From positions 124,001 through 188,000 of the forward strand of contig JAALGY010000054.1 in the NCBI GenBank assembly GCA_032358165.1: a stretch of DNA of 64,000 bases, read 5' to 3'. The stretch is from Diplosphaera chodatii. Taxonomy: Eukaryota > Chlorophyta > Trebouxiophyceae > Prasiolales > Stichococcaceae. The notes below the pieces were generated by a model that was not told where the DNA came from, did not search any database, and saw nothing but the letters and a program-made list of their open reading frames with translations. This document shows positions 46,101 through 59,400 of the stretch, one piece after another. Each line of letters begins with the position of its first letter. Within the stretch, counting starts at the first letter, position 1. A program made the position numbers and the translations under genes.

Positions 46101-49100
46101 GCGTGGAAGTTGGTGCTGTTGCATTTAGCCAATTCCGTCCTGAAGCAGATGGCACTGCTGTCAAACACAGGGGGGGCCCCGGAGGCTGCGCTTGCGGCGC
46201 TGCAGATGAGCGGGCTGCCGCTGCAGGGCCTGCCGATTGACCCGGCCGTGCTGGGCGCCTTTGCGGCCGCCGCCGCCGCCCAGCAGCAGGCTGCACGGGT
46301 GCGCAGCTGCACTGGAGGCCCACGACTTGCATTTGGTGTCGTGGTTTCCGGCAACACCATGTGCCACTGCCACAGCTGTAAAGCATCCTGCTGCTACTTG
46401 TTGCTGCATCAGGCTATGAATATCAGGCTTAATCAGGTGCTGTGTCCTCCTACTCTAGGTGGCGATCTCGCTGCCGCCGCAGCCGCGGCACATGTCGCCG
46501 CACCAGCTGGCCCCCCCGCAGCACCAGCAGCACCAGCAGCAGCAGCGGCAGGGCTCCGGGGAGCCGCCGCGGCTGCTGCAGCCGCCGCCGGACTTCGCGG
46601 CGGCGGCCGTCCCCGCGGCGCCGCCGCCCCGCAGCCGCTCCGCCATGGGGCGCCGCGGCAGCGGCACCCCAGGGGGGCCGCCCACCATCACCTCCGGCGC
46701 CCTGGGCGGCGGCGTGTCGATTTCCGTCACGCCCCGCTCGTCCTCCTTCCGCAATGGGTGCGTAAGATGTGTCGGCTTTCAATAAATGCTGTGGTATACA
46801 ACATCTGTAAACCTGTGGCTCCAGTCTGAGTGTAAATGAGTATAACACCCAACCTGCTGAAGCGGTGGCGCGCACCTCACCCCAACATGCATGCCGCTGT
46901 GTGCCTCGGTGTCAGCGTTGGCGGATGTGCCGCGTCAAGCAGTCACAGATTCGAGCTGATGCTGTGGAGCTACAGCCTGCGGACCTCGCTGTGCAGCACA
47001 CCACAGAGTCACTGGTGGCGTTGGTTCCTCACAATGCTGCTGGACCCTCTGGCGCTGCAGGCACGCCGCCATCGACGGGCTGCTCGCGCCCCTCGGCAGC
47101 GGCATGGCGCCCCACGCCGCCCCGCCGCACATCCAGGTCCCCTGGCCGCCCGCCGCCGGCCCCCAGCGCAACCTGACGCAGGTGAGCTCCGCTACTACGC
47201 CTACCCCGTCCGCGAGCTGTGGTTCGAAACCTTTTGTGTCTTCCGCGTGACGCATGTTCATGGCTGGTCTAGTGATGACATACAGTCTCCTGTTCAGCTG
47301 CTGCTCGTAGCACAGCCCATGAGCACCGCTGTTGCAAGCACACCTGATTGCGGAGCGCCTGCTTGCAGCAGGACCCCGTAGTGGCGACGCCGAAGGCGCA
47401 GGAGGGGCGCAGCCCGAGGGGCGGCGCCGCCGCGGCCGCGCCGCTGGGCAGGGCGTCCGAGGCGTCTTCGGGCCTGAAGACCGAGGCCGGCCACGCGCCG
47501 GAGCCCGTGCTGCCGCCCACCTCAGCCGCCACCATGCTGGCTGTGCGCTTCTGAGCATTGAGAGTTGCAGAGACAAACCTTGTTCACGTATTGCCAAAAG
47601 GTAGGAAGGCATGCGTATAGCGCTTCTGCACCGAACATGTCGGTGGCTGTCGTGATCTCGCTGCTTGCCACAGGCATTGTGCATGGTCACACTGCACACC
47701 TCTTGCACCGACCATCTATGGTGTGCATGGCCAGACATGCAGTAAGGTCTAAACGAGGGCTGCGCACTCAGCTGTGCTCAACATCTTGCAGGCGTTCCGG
47801 ATGTGGCGGGGCAACCACGCGGCGACGGCCGCGAGCGTGCGGCGGGCGCTGGAAGCGGGAAGCAGCGAGGAGCTGCGCCCGGCGGTCGCGCGCGCCCAGG
47901 CCGAGCTGGCCGCCTGCTTCCAGCTCAAGGCCGCCTGCCTCGGCAGGTGTGAACCCTCTTGAATGTTGTCTACCCAGGGCTTCCCTCTGCCAGAGGAACT
48001 GCTCAGCAAAGGGTTGACGGCGCTTGAAGCATTTCCAACTGTCTGCAGCTTGCGCACCATCTGCCTTGGTAGTTGAAGACCCTTGCTTCTGGCCCCATTC
48101 AACGTGCATACAAGGTGGCGGTCAGGAGTACAGGTTCTATTCTGCACACCACATGATGTCACAGACAATCAGGTGTGTGCCACGGTACAAGACATCTGAT
48201 GTTGCTACAGTCTCAACATGTGTTGTCGGCCCCGCAGCGACGACGCGCACCTGGTGCTGGCGGGGGAGCACCTGGCGCCGGCCGAGCGGCCGTACGCGTG
48301 GCTGGGCAGCCTCAAGGCGTCGGAGGCGGCCGCGGCGCTCGTCGCGCGGCTGGGCGACGACGCGCCGCCCGCGCTCACCCGCCTGCAGGCGCGCCCACAG
48401 GGCTTAGGATTCCGGGCAGCGTCTGCAGTCTGTGTTGCAGAACAGTGGGAATCTGCGTTCAGGCAGCTGCGGCTTTGCCCCCGCTGGACGCTCACCCCGA
48501 TCCACAGCAGCACTCTCCATGCTTTCTTGCGCCACACGGCAGAAGCCGCCATGACTTTGCTGCTCATCGATGGAGGTACTGTAGCCAGCACCCCGCTCCA
48601 ACTGTGGACCCGCTCCTGTGCAGGCGTCGCTCGTCGAGCAGGAGCGGGTGCTGGACGGCGCCCACGCCGAGCTGCTGGCCGCCATGCGCACGCGCGCGGC
48701 GACCGCCGCGGCGGCGGCAGCGCTCGGCGGCGGCCGGGACGCCGGCGCCGGGCCGTCCGCCGACGACTGCCGCCGCGTGGACGCCCTGCGGGAGCTGATG
48801 CTGCACCCCGACAGGTGTGCAGATTATGCTGCGCGATGAGGCGGCATCAGTTTGTAGTCTCGGGGGGTCCACACGAGGCGTCTGCTTACCTGGCTGTGTG
48901 CTGCGCTTGTGGGATCTGCAAGCGAGGCTTGTCGGCAGGCTGCTGGGCGTGCAGTCGTCAAAAGCTGAGCGGGCTTGCGTGCAGGCTGTGGACCCACTTC
49001 CTGGAGGAGACCGGCAACATGCTGCCGCAGCGCCACTTCGCACTGGCAGGTGAGCTGGGTTTCGTGGTTGTAACCGCACGCGTTCCTCAAGCTGCATAGA

Positions 49101-49311
49101 ACCCACACATCGGCCATGGTAAGCAGGGCGAATCAAGGTCGCTGGGTGGCTGCTGTTTGAGCGTAGAGGAGCTACATTTCATTGCGTAAATGGCTGGTAT
49201 CTCCGTGCAGTCATCTGCCGGGCGGAGACGAGCGCGCAGCTGCAGCGGCTGCACGGCGGCGGCGGCGGCGGGCTGCTGCCCTCAGCGGCTGCCGCGAGGC
49301 GCCAGCAGTGA
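43133..49311 (+). CDS. TGA-like bZIP transcription factor with a C-terminal DOG1 domain
   Basis: Seventeen exons, 973 aa: 43133-43465, 43659-43833, 43979-44049, 44275-44494, 44716-44879, 45041-45127, 45365-45620, 45805-45993, 46129-46298, 46459-46757, 47061-47181, 47369-47542, 47792-47946, 48238-48388, 48624-48814, 48985-49049, 49211-49311. Residues about 322-350 hold the basic region RLRQNREAAQRSRQRKKAY with the N-x7-R DNA contact pattern and the KKAYxxxLE sequence typical of group D (TGA) bZIPs. The zipper is very short and runs into a poly-Gly linker. A DOG1 domain follows at about residues 754-940: FRMWRGNHAATAASVRRAL, AACFQLKAACLGR, LAPAERPYAWLGSLKASE, LVEQERVLDGAHAELL. In plants TGA factors bind TGACG sites and act in stress and detoxification. 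Between the two lie about 400 low-complexity residues. The intron after exon 14 is GC-AG. Confidence 0.83.
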
Positions 49312-50420
49312 AGCCAGAGCCGGGAGTCGGCAACTGCCGCGATGCTGGCAGCATCAGCAGCCGTGTCCTGCAGGCCCACCCGCACGGACAGCGGCTGGAG
49401 CCACCCTGGAGCCAGTCCACGGTCTAAAACCCCGCCGCCGACCCGCTTGCGGACGTGACCATTGTGCTGCAGCGGCGGACGCGGCAGGGTCAAGCTGGGC
49501 GGAGCCTGCAGCTGCCACAGCAAAGCCGCGCCGGAAAGCAATCTTATGGCGCCAAGACGCACAGAAGCACAAGAAGTCAATATGGCGTCACTGCGTCCTA
49601 ATCAGATATAGACACACGTTGCACTGCCCCTGTATTTGGGCTGTGAAACGTAAGGTCTGATTCGCGGGGACATTCATACGCCCTGCATGAGACGCCTGGG
49701 TGTTCTAAGTTGGTCCCTGTTCACTTCACCACGATCTGCCGCCGGCACACGGAGATTTCGGGTTGCCGGCTGGCGCGAAACACTGCTGCCCACTGCGGGG
49801 GCGGTATGGTGCACAGCTGCACACTTGGGTCTTAGGATATAGACTGTGTTGCGTGCTTGTACCTTGTGCGCGCTGTCGTGAGCTGGGGGCCACATTCTCC
49901 GGCAGGTGCTGCTGCGGGTTGTCCTGCGCACACCTTCGCATACCATAGACAATCACCCCTAGCATGCTTTGGCCATCACTATCAAGTTGCTCTTTTCAGC
50001 TCGGTTCGCGCTGTGTGCTTTGGGTTTGAGGTGGGAGACATGCATGTTTCTGTTTTGCCGCGGCTCTGTGCCGCACAACTACGGCGTATCACTATACAGT
50101 GCTCAGCATATGGCGGCTCTGTGCGCGCCTGGTTCCCGTTCCTGTCGATGTTAGTGTATCTCGAGATCTCCCTGGGTGCTGGGCAACGCTGCGGGCAGCT
50201 CACGCCATTTGTGTCATGTAAAGATGGAAGCAGGAAGCCGAGGATGACCAGCAGATATTACTTGCAGCCAAGTGTCAGCCCCAAGATGACACAAGACCGT
50301 CCATCGTGCTCACTGCTGCAGTTGCTTGCTGCACACCGCCGGCACCGCTTGGGCAGTTCTGCAGCAGAGTGTATGTGGGCCACCAGCGTGGCTGCCGAAT
50401 AAAGTCGGGCGGGCCAAAGG
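49312..50420. other. Intergenic region downstream of bZIP-DOG1
   Basis: About 1.1 kb: presumed bZIP 3' UTR and promoter of the large Ala/Ser-rich gene. No coding signal. Confidence 0.4.
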
Positions 50421-53400
50421 ATGTCCTTCGACCGCCTGCAGTCGCTGCTGTGCTGCCCAGGCCTCCGGGACCGCAGCAGGCAAGCGGACGGCGATGGAGC
50501 CGTGTCCTTGCGCGACATCGGGCACCATCCATGGCCAGGTGTGTTTCATACACAGTAGACTCCTCTTGTCGTTCCGGACTGTTCCTCGTCAGCATACACA
50601 TGTTGTAACGGAATGATCAGCTTGAGACTCGACGACTGCACACGCCTCGGCCTCACATCAGTTACGCCGTAGCGCATGCAGCCGCCGTTTGCTGGTTGTG
50701 CACGGTACAAGCAGTGGTGTCACCCCGAATAATGTTGCCCTGTGCCAGCCGTGTGCGAATGAGCTGTCACATGGACCTTGCGAAGCCTGCACAGCCAAAG
50801 TCTACACCATCAGATCAGCCCTGGCACTGTGCAGTACATTGACATGCAACGGCAGAAGAAAGATCAGAGCTTTTCGATGGCCAATGACCTGTGTCTCGAG
50901 CAGTTATTTCTGAGAAATCGCTGCGGAAACGACCATGCCATGCGCTCCTGCTTGGCTCATCCCTCCGGCAGCAGCATGCTTGATAAGTGTACCGGCTAGA
51001 GGCCCAGCACATCGGTGTCAAACAACAGTGTCGTCACGGACGATGACTTTCTATTGGGTCTGTAAGTGTAACTTTGAGTTCAGCGGCAGTGTGCTTAGCA
51101 TGCATGTGCAACATGCCACATGAGCACCACTGGAGGCGGTCACCTGCAGGCGCCATTGCCACTACTTGCTGTCCTGGCCGGACCGCCGTACTAATGTCCA
51201 TATAGGCATTCTGTTGGGCTTCATATGGTAGGCAACCCAGGTCAGCACGACTAGTCAACTCACTCACCATGCTGTGTGCACGTCACCTACTACTACCCTG
51301 TGGGCGACTACTCTGTAGAGTAAATGCCATGATGTTGCAGGCCTCGGCAGCGAGGGCAGCACAGATGCGCAGGACAGCATGCTGCCGCCGACGGCGCTGC
51401 TGGCAAAGCACTACAGCCGCGCGGCTGGAGCAATACAGCGGGCGCCAGCTGGCACCTTGGTTACTGGGGACGCCGCCTCCAGCAGCAGGTCAGCCTCTGA
51501 CAGCGGCCAATTGACAGTCACGCGCACGCTGGCTGCACTGCGTGCGCCCACACGAGTGAACAAAGTTCCGCATGCGCTTTAAATGTGACAGCGGTTGCCA
51601 GCTGCAACTGATTGAAGCAGATGGTTTGGTGTGGGCAGGGTGACAGCCGGAGCGGTCGGAGCCTCACCTCGCCTGCCACCAGCAGCGGCACAACCTCCAC
51701 GGCCGAGACCCACCCACAGCAGCACCCGCACCGGCTGCAGCAGCAGCAGCGGCCCAGTGGCACTGAAGGGGGCGCTGCCGCCTGATGACACCGCTGTGCA
51801 TCGTGAAGCATCGTTGGACTCTGTAGGTGAGGCGCCCGCCTTCAGTTCCACCCTGTGCATTCTGCTCCACCGCAAGTCAATCTGTGCTCGCTCTTCATTC
51901 ATGTGTTGGCTACATGTACCAGAGCTACCAGCGGCAGGCTCTGAACCTGGCTTGTTGGGTACTGCAAAGCCAATTGCTGCTGATGTTACAACCTGGAATA
52001 CTTGTTGCCAATGTCAAGGTGAGGCGCTGGCAGCGGCTGCTGCGGCGGCGCCGGAGCCAGATGCTCCGGAGCAGGACGACTTCCTTCCGCCTTCCAGGAG
52101 CCCCATCCGCCGGCCGCCCTGGCGGACACCGCTCAGCAGTCGAGGCGGCACCGCTACAGGGGGCCTGGACAGGCCGTCTCCTGCACCCCAGTCAGTGCGT
52201 TCGAACCGGTGGGCAACTCAACAGAAAGCGTCATCATGCAACATAAATAGAATTCATCGTGCAGGTTTGCCTGGTCACCATGGACAACGTTGTTTCATGA
52301 GCAAATATCTTGAGACTGAGCAAATTATGGCCAGGCGTAGTGGGGAACTTTACAAGCTCCAACCCCTCTGCATTTGCGTGATGTCAGCTACGGCATGATG
52401 CCAATGAGCACTAATATCCTTGCTATGCTGGTACCTGTATGCCTGCTATGTGCCATGATCATGCAAGCGGAGCGCGCTTCATATAATTGGCTATTATAGC
52501 ATAGGGTAGAGCTTCTTGCTTCTGAGCACAGCCCGAGAAAATTTCAGTCGGTGAAATGCAGACATCTGTGTTGCAACAAATGCAGCCTACCTACAGCATT
52601 GTCACTTGCACACCAGGCCTGCTGCTGGCATTTGCGGTGCAGCTTCAATCACCGGGAGCTGCCTGTGCGGTCCAACTGAGCGCTCACAATCGACACCAAC
52701 ACAATAGCGCAGACGTTTCCACTGCAGGACGTTGCGGGAGGGTTGGGGTGATGCCGCTGACGGCAGCCCTCGCCAGGCGAGCCACGCCGACGGCAGCGCT
52801 GCGGCGTTCAGCGCAAGCAACCAGGCACGATGCACAGTCACAGTTCAAAGTTGATAACACTACATCTCGACCCTGTTCAGTAAAGTACCAGCGGAGTGTA
52901 GTTACAGACCAGCTTACCACAGCGGCAGTTGCAGACTCTGCTCGATCCAACACAGCTCCTCACCATATGCCACATTCTTAATAGGAACACGCACCAGAAA
53001 CCCCACAGCATGCAGTGCGAGTGTGAAGACAGATGTCAACTCGTTGGTCCTTCAAAGCCCTGACTTGCTCAGGAGCTCATGCATCCTTGCAGATCGGCCG
53101 CCACGCCATGCTCAACACCTGGGAGCGCGGCGCGCTGGCCACTGCTGCTGCACAGCCTGCGACCCCTCCGGCTGCTATCAACGGCGCAGCTGCCCCACGC
53201 ACTCCAACGCAAAACGGTATAATATCTCCAGGACTATGCGATTATTGCCACACTGCTGAATGGATCAGTAGCACATCATTGTGCGGTGCACACACTGCGT
53301 GTTGTTGTCAGGCGCGCCAGTGTCCACTGCAGCTTGTCGCGTGGCTTGCAGTGGCAGTGGGGTGGATTGTGTTGCCCTTCCTGTGGCTGCTGCAGTGCAC

Positions 53401-56400
53401 ATGTGCGGTCGTATCTGTGTGTGTTCAAGCCACCGACAAGATGGCTGGATCATGCAGCTGCAGTGTGTACTTCAGCAGTGTGCTTGCAACACAGATAGGG
53501 CAGGAACCTGCTTCAGAGCATGTCCGAGATTGTGAACACATCGGGTTTTCCTGCGACTCCCACCGTAAGTCAGCACTCCTGCCTCGACTTCTGCAGATGG
53601 ATGGTACCGTGCCTGCAGTGATCACATGCTTTGCTGTGCTGTCACAGGCATTCCCTCCTTTGGCGTCGCGCGTACCTCGCTGTCCAGGCAGCGGGAGCAG
53701 GAGGCCACCCCGCAGCACCCGCAGCCTCAGCAGCCGCCGCCACATGATGCGACAGTATCACCGCAGGCCATGCCCACCAAGGCTATAGCATGTGGTACGT
53801 GGTGCTTGCATGTAACCAACCACTCGGCCAGATATTTATCGCCATGATGACCATATGTGCCCCCGATACCCGGTTGAACCAATGCAGTTGTGGGGCACTT
53901 GACAAGCCTGACGCTGACTTTCACTTTTTGGCGGCAGGTGCACAAGCGCCACCGCTTCCTGCCAACCACGCCAGTGCCAACGATGATGGCACCACCTGGG
54001 CGGCCCGCATGGTCAGCCCCTTCGCCCAGGCGCCGCCGACGGCTTCCCGCGCGGCGTCCGCCAACACCTCCGCCTCCTCCTTCGCACTGGCGCCGCCAAA
54101 GCCGCCGACTGCATCCCGTGCTGCTTCCGCCGCCACAACCGCAACCTCCACTGCTACCATCATGGCCCAGCCAGGCGCTGCAGCTCGCCCTTCCCATGCC
54201 GCGGGCGCTGGCGCCGCTGCATCTGCCTCCGGCACCGCGCCCGACGCCGCCAGCAGTGGCGAGGTCCATCCAGCGATAGCAGCCCTGGAGCAGCGGCGGC
54301 GGCAGCAGTTGCAGACCCGGTCGAGCGCCTCCGAGACTGCCGCCGCCGACCGCAGCCACTCCGTGCGCAGCTATGCGGCCACGACCGGCGGCCGCCCAGG
54401 GTGGGACTCCAGCAGGCGGGACTCTCACGCCAAGCTGCGCGCCTCTCCCGCCGCCAAGGCCTCCCTGCGGACCACTGCACCTGCCGCGCACCTGGACCCC
54501 GATCCCGTGACCAGCAGCAGCGGCAGGACGGCTGCAGTCATGCACAATCCTGATGGCGCTGGGAACGGCCTGTCTCATGGCAGTGCAGTCGACGAGGCGG
54601 GTGCGGCTGGTAAAGCAGTAGGACAGGCAGCAGCACCATCAGCCACTCGCCGCGGCCGACTCTCCAGCCGCGCTGCGCCTACTGCACCTCGGTTGGTGAG
54701 CACCTTTCATGACTCAGCATGTGGGCGCTGAAGCCCGTTGCTCTGATAGCCTTTGAAAGCCTAGGGGCATCAGACTAGCTGTCACATAGCTACCACGTGT
54801 CCCCGCAGCATGATGTCGCACTGCAGCCGACAGATATACTGGCCACCACTGGCGGCCTTGGCAGCATCAGCAGCAGGGACGGTGTCGACCAGAACCGCAC
54901 TGGCGGCTTCATCACTGGCAGCAGCCGGCGCCGCATCACCAGTAGCAGTGCTGCAACAGGGCTGGGTGGCCCTCGAGACGACATTCTTGCAACCACTGGG
55001 CGCATTGGCAGCGGCAGCTGGAGGTGGGCTCTGCATCTCACACCACATGCAGCAGTGCTGCTGGCAACCTTTGATTGGCAATGCTGAGACACTCTTACAC
55101 CCTCTGGTGCTGAAATGCAATGTGTGTAATGATGAATTCTGGTGCAAATGACTTTGGTAGTATGGCTGTTATGCAGCTCGCCAGTGTCCCGGCAGCGCTC
55201 AGCATCGGGTCGGCTTGCTCAAGACCAGGTCACCCCAGGCCCGCCCGCGACAGCTGCAGCGCTCATGGCGGCTGCCACTGGCGCGCCCTTCTCGAGGAAG
55301 GCAGTCAGCGGTTTCAGATCAGCAGCAGCTGCAGCTGAGGCAGACGTCACGACTACAGCTGCAGCTTCTCCCCAGGGGCATGAGGAGGCGCCTGAGCAGC
55401 CGGCCCCCTGGGTGCCGCTGTGGGCCCGCCGCAACAGCCCCGCCAACATGCCCAGCATGGCAACGCGAGGTGCTGCAGCTCCTGCGGCGCCAGCATCACT
55501 GCAGCAGCCACTGGAGGCAGTTGCGACGTCCGAGGCAAAGGAGGCAAGCGACAACGCCACGCGCACAGCAATGAGCCCTGAAGCGATCCGCGCCGCGGCG
55601 GATGCTGCCGCGCAGGCGGCGATGGTTGCGGCGGAGGCAGCGGATGCCGGCCCGCAGCGCCGCTCAATCTTCAGCTTCCGCCGCCGCCGCGCTGCGTCCG
55701 CAGCGCTGTACGACACAGCCAAGCTGCAGGCAGCCTCGCCAGATGACGGCGGCCTGAATGCGCCGCCGATGCAGCCACGACTGTTCCCTCGCAGCCCTGG
55801 TGAACGGCCGCAGAATCAGCCTGTCAGGCACATCGTGGATCTGTTTGCCCTGCCCGCCAGCGGTTTGGGTGGCGTGGTCGACAGCAGGGCAGTCGACATC
55901 ATGGCGACAACCTCCAACTTCAAGCTGCCATCAGACACGCAACGGCGGACCGCGATGCGAGGCGCTGACAACGGCATCGGCCCGGGCGTAGTCAGCAGGC
56001 ACCGCGGCATTCGCAGCGTCGGCATCGCCAACAGCCGAAGCTTTGGCGGCGACGGCAGTGGGACGGCCGTCAGCAGCCGCAGGGGCCAGGCAGCTGCTAC
56101 AGGGCAGGGCGGTGCAGGTGCTACAGGGCTGCAGGCAGCGGCTTCCACCACAGGGCCGGATGAGCTGGATGCAGCGTTCGGCAGGGCTGTCCTCAGTGCT
56201 GCAGCCCGCAGCAGCCCACGCAGCAGCCGCTTGCCAGCTACCAGGTGGGATGTCCACGCACCAGTTACAAGTGACTGCATCAAGAGATACCCACCTGCTG
56301 GCACATTCGAGAGCACTCACAAGACCGCAGTCTGCCTGTAGACTTCAATGATCAAAGCATGTTGGCTGTTTGATGCCGTTGCTGATGTTGCTTCGCATCG

Positions 56401-59400
56401 AGTAAACAAAAACTCCTGGTGAGTCCTCGCTGGCCTGATCGGCTTCCCGCACTCCTGCTAGGTGGCGCCGCATGTCGCCAGAGCTGCCCTTGAATCCGCC
56501 GCTGCAAGCGCCGACAGCCCCGCCCAGTGCGCCAGGTGCTGCTGCCATCAAACCTGTGTTGGCAGCAGGCAATGACAGTGCTACACCCGCCCAAGCCGCT
56601 GCGAAGAAGGCAGCGTCGCCTGCTGCGGCCGACCCCACGATGCACGCCAGCCTGGCGACCTGGCTGCCAGCTGCACGCCTCGCCCAGAGCCCCAATGGGG
56701 TAGCGGTCCAGCCGCAGGAGGCCGCCAATAGTGACACCAGCAGCAGCAACGGCGGAGGTACCATGGGTGATGACAGTGCTGGCAGCAGCGGTGGCGGCAG
56801 CAAAAAAAACAGCACCGATTTTTCCGAGCGCCTCACGCCAGGCGACTTTCCTATATCTTGACTGGCCGATTTGATGATTTGAAGTGCATTGGCCTCAGGA
56901 CGCTACCAAACCACATTAGGCTGGCAGCAAAGCGATATCGTTGTGTGTGGGCATGCACAGCAAGCCGCTCCATACGACCAAGTGTCACAGGCTCGATATA
57001 TAGCCACTGGGACGGCAGTGATGTTCCCTCATCTGCAGAACGCCAAAGTGGCGGTGTGCATCGGTTAAGCCCGCCAACGCAATTGAAGTGGAACAGCAAC
57101 ACCAGCGTGGAGGCAGCAGGAAGCGGGTTTGGCGGCGGCAATGTCGCCGCCGAGCCTGATGCGGCCTTAGTGGCAGCTGATGCGATTGATAATGCCAAGC
57201 CGCCAGACAGCGCAGGCGGTGCCGAAGAGCAGCACGCCGCCTCACGCAGCCTGCTGCAGCTGGTCACGGCTGGTCCTGGCTTTCTGCCACACCTGCAGGT
57301 GCGCGTGTGCACTCGGCCATGTACACAGTATGCATTCAATAGCTGCTGCCTGCAGAGCACCTGCTGGCTTCCGTCAACAAGCTGTATACAAGGTGGACCA
57401 TGGCACATCAGCAGTCAACTCTTTGCACTGTTGAAGCCAGCTGAGGATGACACATTGCGATGGAAGCTGGATGCACATCCAGCTGACATCGCGCTGCTGT
57501 CCCCCACCTGGTATTTTTAAATCAATCCCAGGCTGTTGCACTTGAGCCAACGAACGGTTAAACAGGCTGCAATCAACCAGCATACTGCAAGCTGCGGTGG
57601 GATGTCAACACTGACTTCGGATGGCAACGTCTGACAGAGCCATGGCTGAGCACCAATGCTCGCAGTGCAATCAGGCAAATTCCAGGCTGCTGACTTGTTC
57701 TGCCGCCGCGCAGGTGCCGCTCACATATGACGACGTCATGTCCGGCGGCGCGGCCATGTCGGACGGGGCGCCCTCGCTGACAGAGCGCTCCCACACCCCT
57801 CGCCCCTTCAGCCGGGACGACCAGCCCTCGTTGTCGGGCAGCGCGCCTGACCCTGGCGTCCGCAGCGCCGCTGCGGGTTCCGGGGACCCGGTCGCTGACG
57901 GCGCGGCCAGCGCAGGAGGCGCGGCGCCTGTGGGAGGCGTCGCTACATCGCCACGCAGAGCCGCGGCGGCGGCCGCCGACGCGGTGGTCCAGGTGCGCAC
58001 GCAGGTCTGCAGGTGCTACTGTGATGACATCAGGCTTCCTAGCAGATCGTACTGTTGCCCAAAACTACCTGCACAAGGGCTTTGGGACCTGAACATAACC
58101 TGCATCAGGCTCATTTTCCTGTGGAAGAGCCTGCTGGGACTGCTGAGGAGGCCCACAGCCTGAATGCAGGCGCCATTGTGCAGATGTTAGGCCGACATGA
58201 GCAGCAGCGCCTGTACAAAAGCACCAGCGAGAGCGAAGTTGCGAACCTCCACTCCCGCACTGCAGGCTGCAGAGTCCAGGTATGCAGCCGCCGCCGCTGC
58301 AGCGGCAGCAGCGGCAGATGCACAGAAGCGCCTGCTTCTGGCACAGGCCAGCGTCGCAAAGCAGGTGACTATGTCATCAGATTTCATCATTTGTCGGTGA
58401 GCTAAAGATGATTTGATCAAGTCCCACCTTGTCATCGGTGCAAAGTAGGTTGACTTCAAGTTTCCAGCCATCACTCAAACGGGTCACACACCTGGTGCAA
58501 GTCCAGCACATGAAGCACACACTGTTGTATGGGACTTGCGCTGCATGCGTCGTCTCACTACTACTGTACATTCTGTGTCTGGTATATATATGTGCAGGAA
58601 GCAGCGGCAGTGATGCGCATCGTGGCCGGTCGGGAGGCGGGCCACACCGCCAGCCTCCACCGCATGGCGTCGTCAGACGGCGCCTCAGCAGATGTGGGCA
58701 ACATCATGCTGCCACCAACCCCAGACCAGGTGTGCTCCAGTTCTACCAGGTGTGCTGTGACAGCCCATTTGTCACCACTAGGTGTTAGTATGACAGCGGC
58801 AGCTGATGGATGTGGTTGTGCGCCATCAGCAACCAGTAGTAGGCTGCTTCATTCGAGGAAAAGGTGTGCGTAGGTGTGCTCAGCCCCTGTGCGGCTGTCA
58901 TCTGGCGAAGCCGCCACGTGTGTCACGTGCATGGCTGCTGGCGTCTCCTCCATATGCAAGCTGCAGGGGCTGAGCACATTGGTGTGCCTGTCGAATCAAG
59001 CTGCTCAAGATGGGCAATGCGTGGATGCCCGACCGTCTGTCGCATCCCAGCCAATGGTATGATAGGCTGCTACTCTGATGGAGGTACCAATTTTGATATA
59101 TATATATATATATATATGTGGCCCAGATGGACGCCATGCACAGCGATGAGGAGGCAGAGGCATCGCGCTACGCCCTGCGTCAGTTTCACGGCGGCGCCAG
59201 CACTGCCGACGGTGCCGCTGAAGATGCCCCCGGCCAGCTTCCTGCTGGTAACACCGTGCCGCTGCTGCGGCGTACCGGCCAGCTGCAGCCGCAACCGTCT
59301 GGCCTCAGCCGGTACTACTCAGCGAGCTCGATGGCAGCTGCCGCTCCTGCAGCCGCTGTTCAGCAGCAGGACGATGCAGCGGCGGGCCACGCGTCATTAG

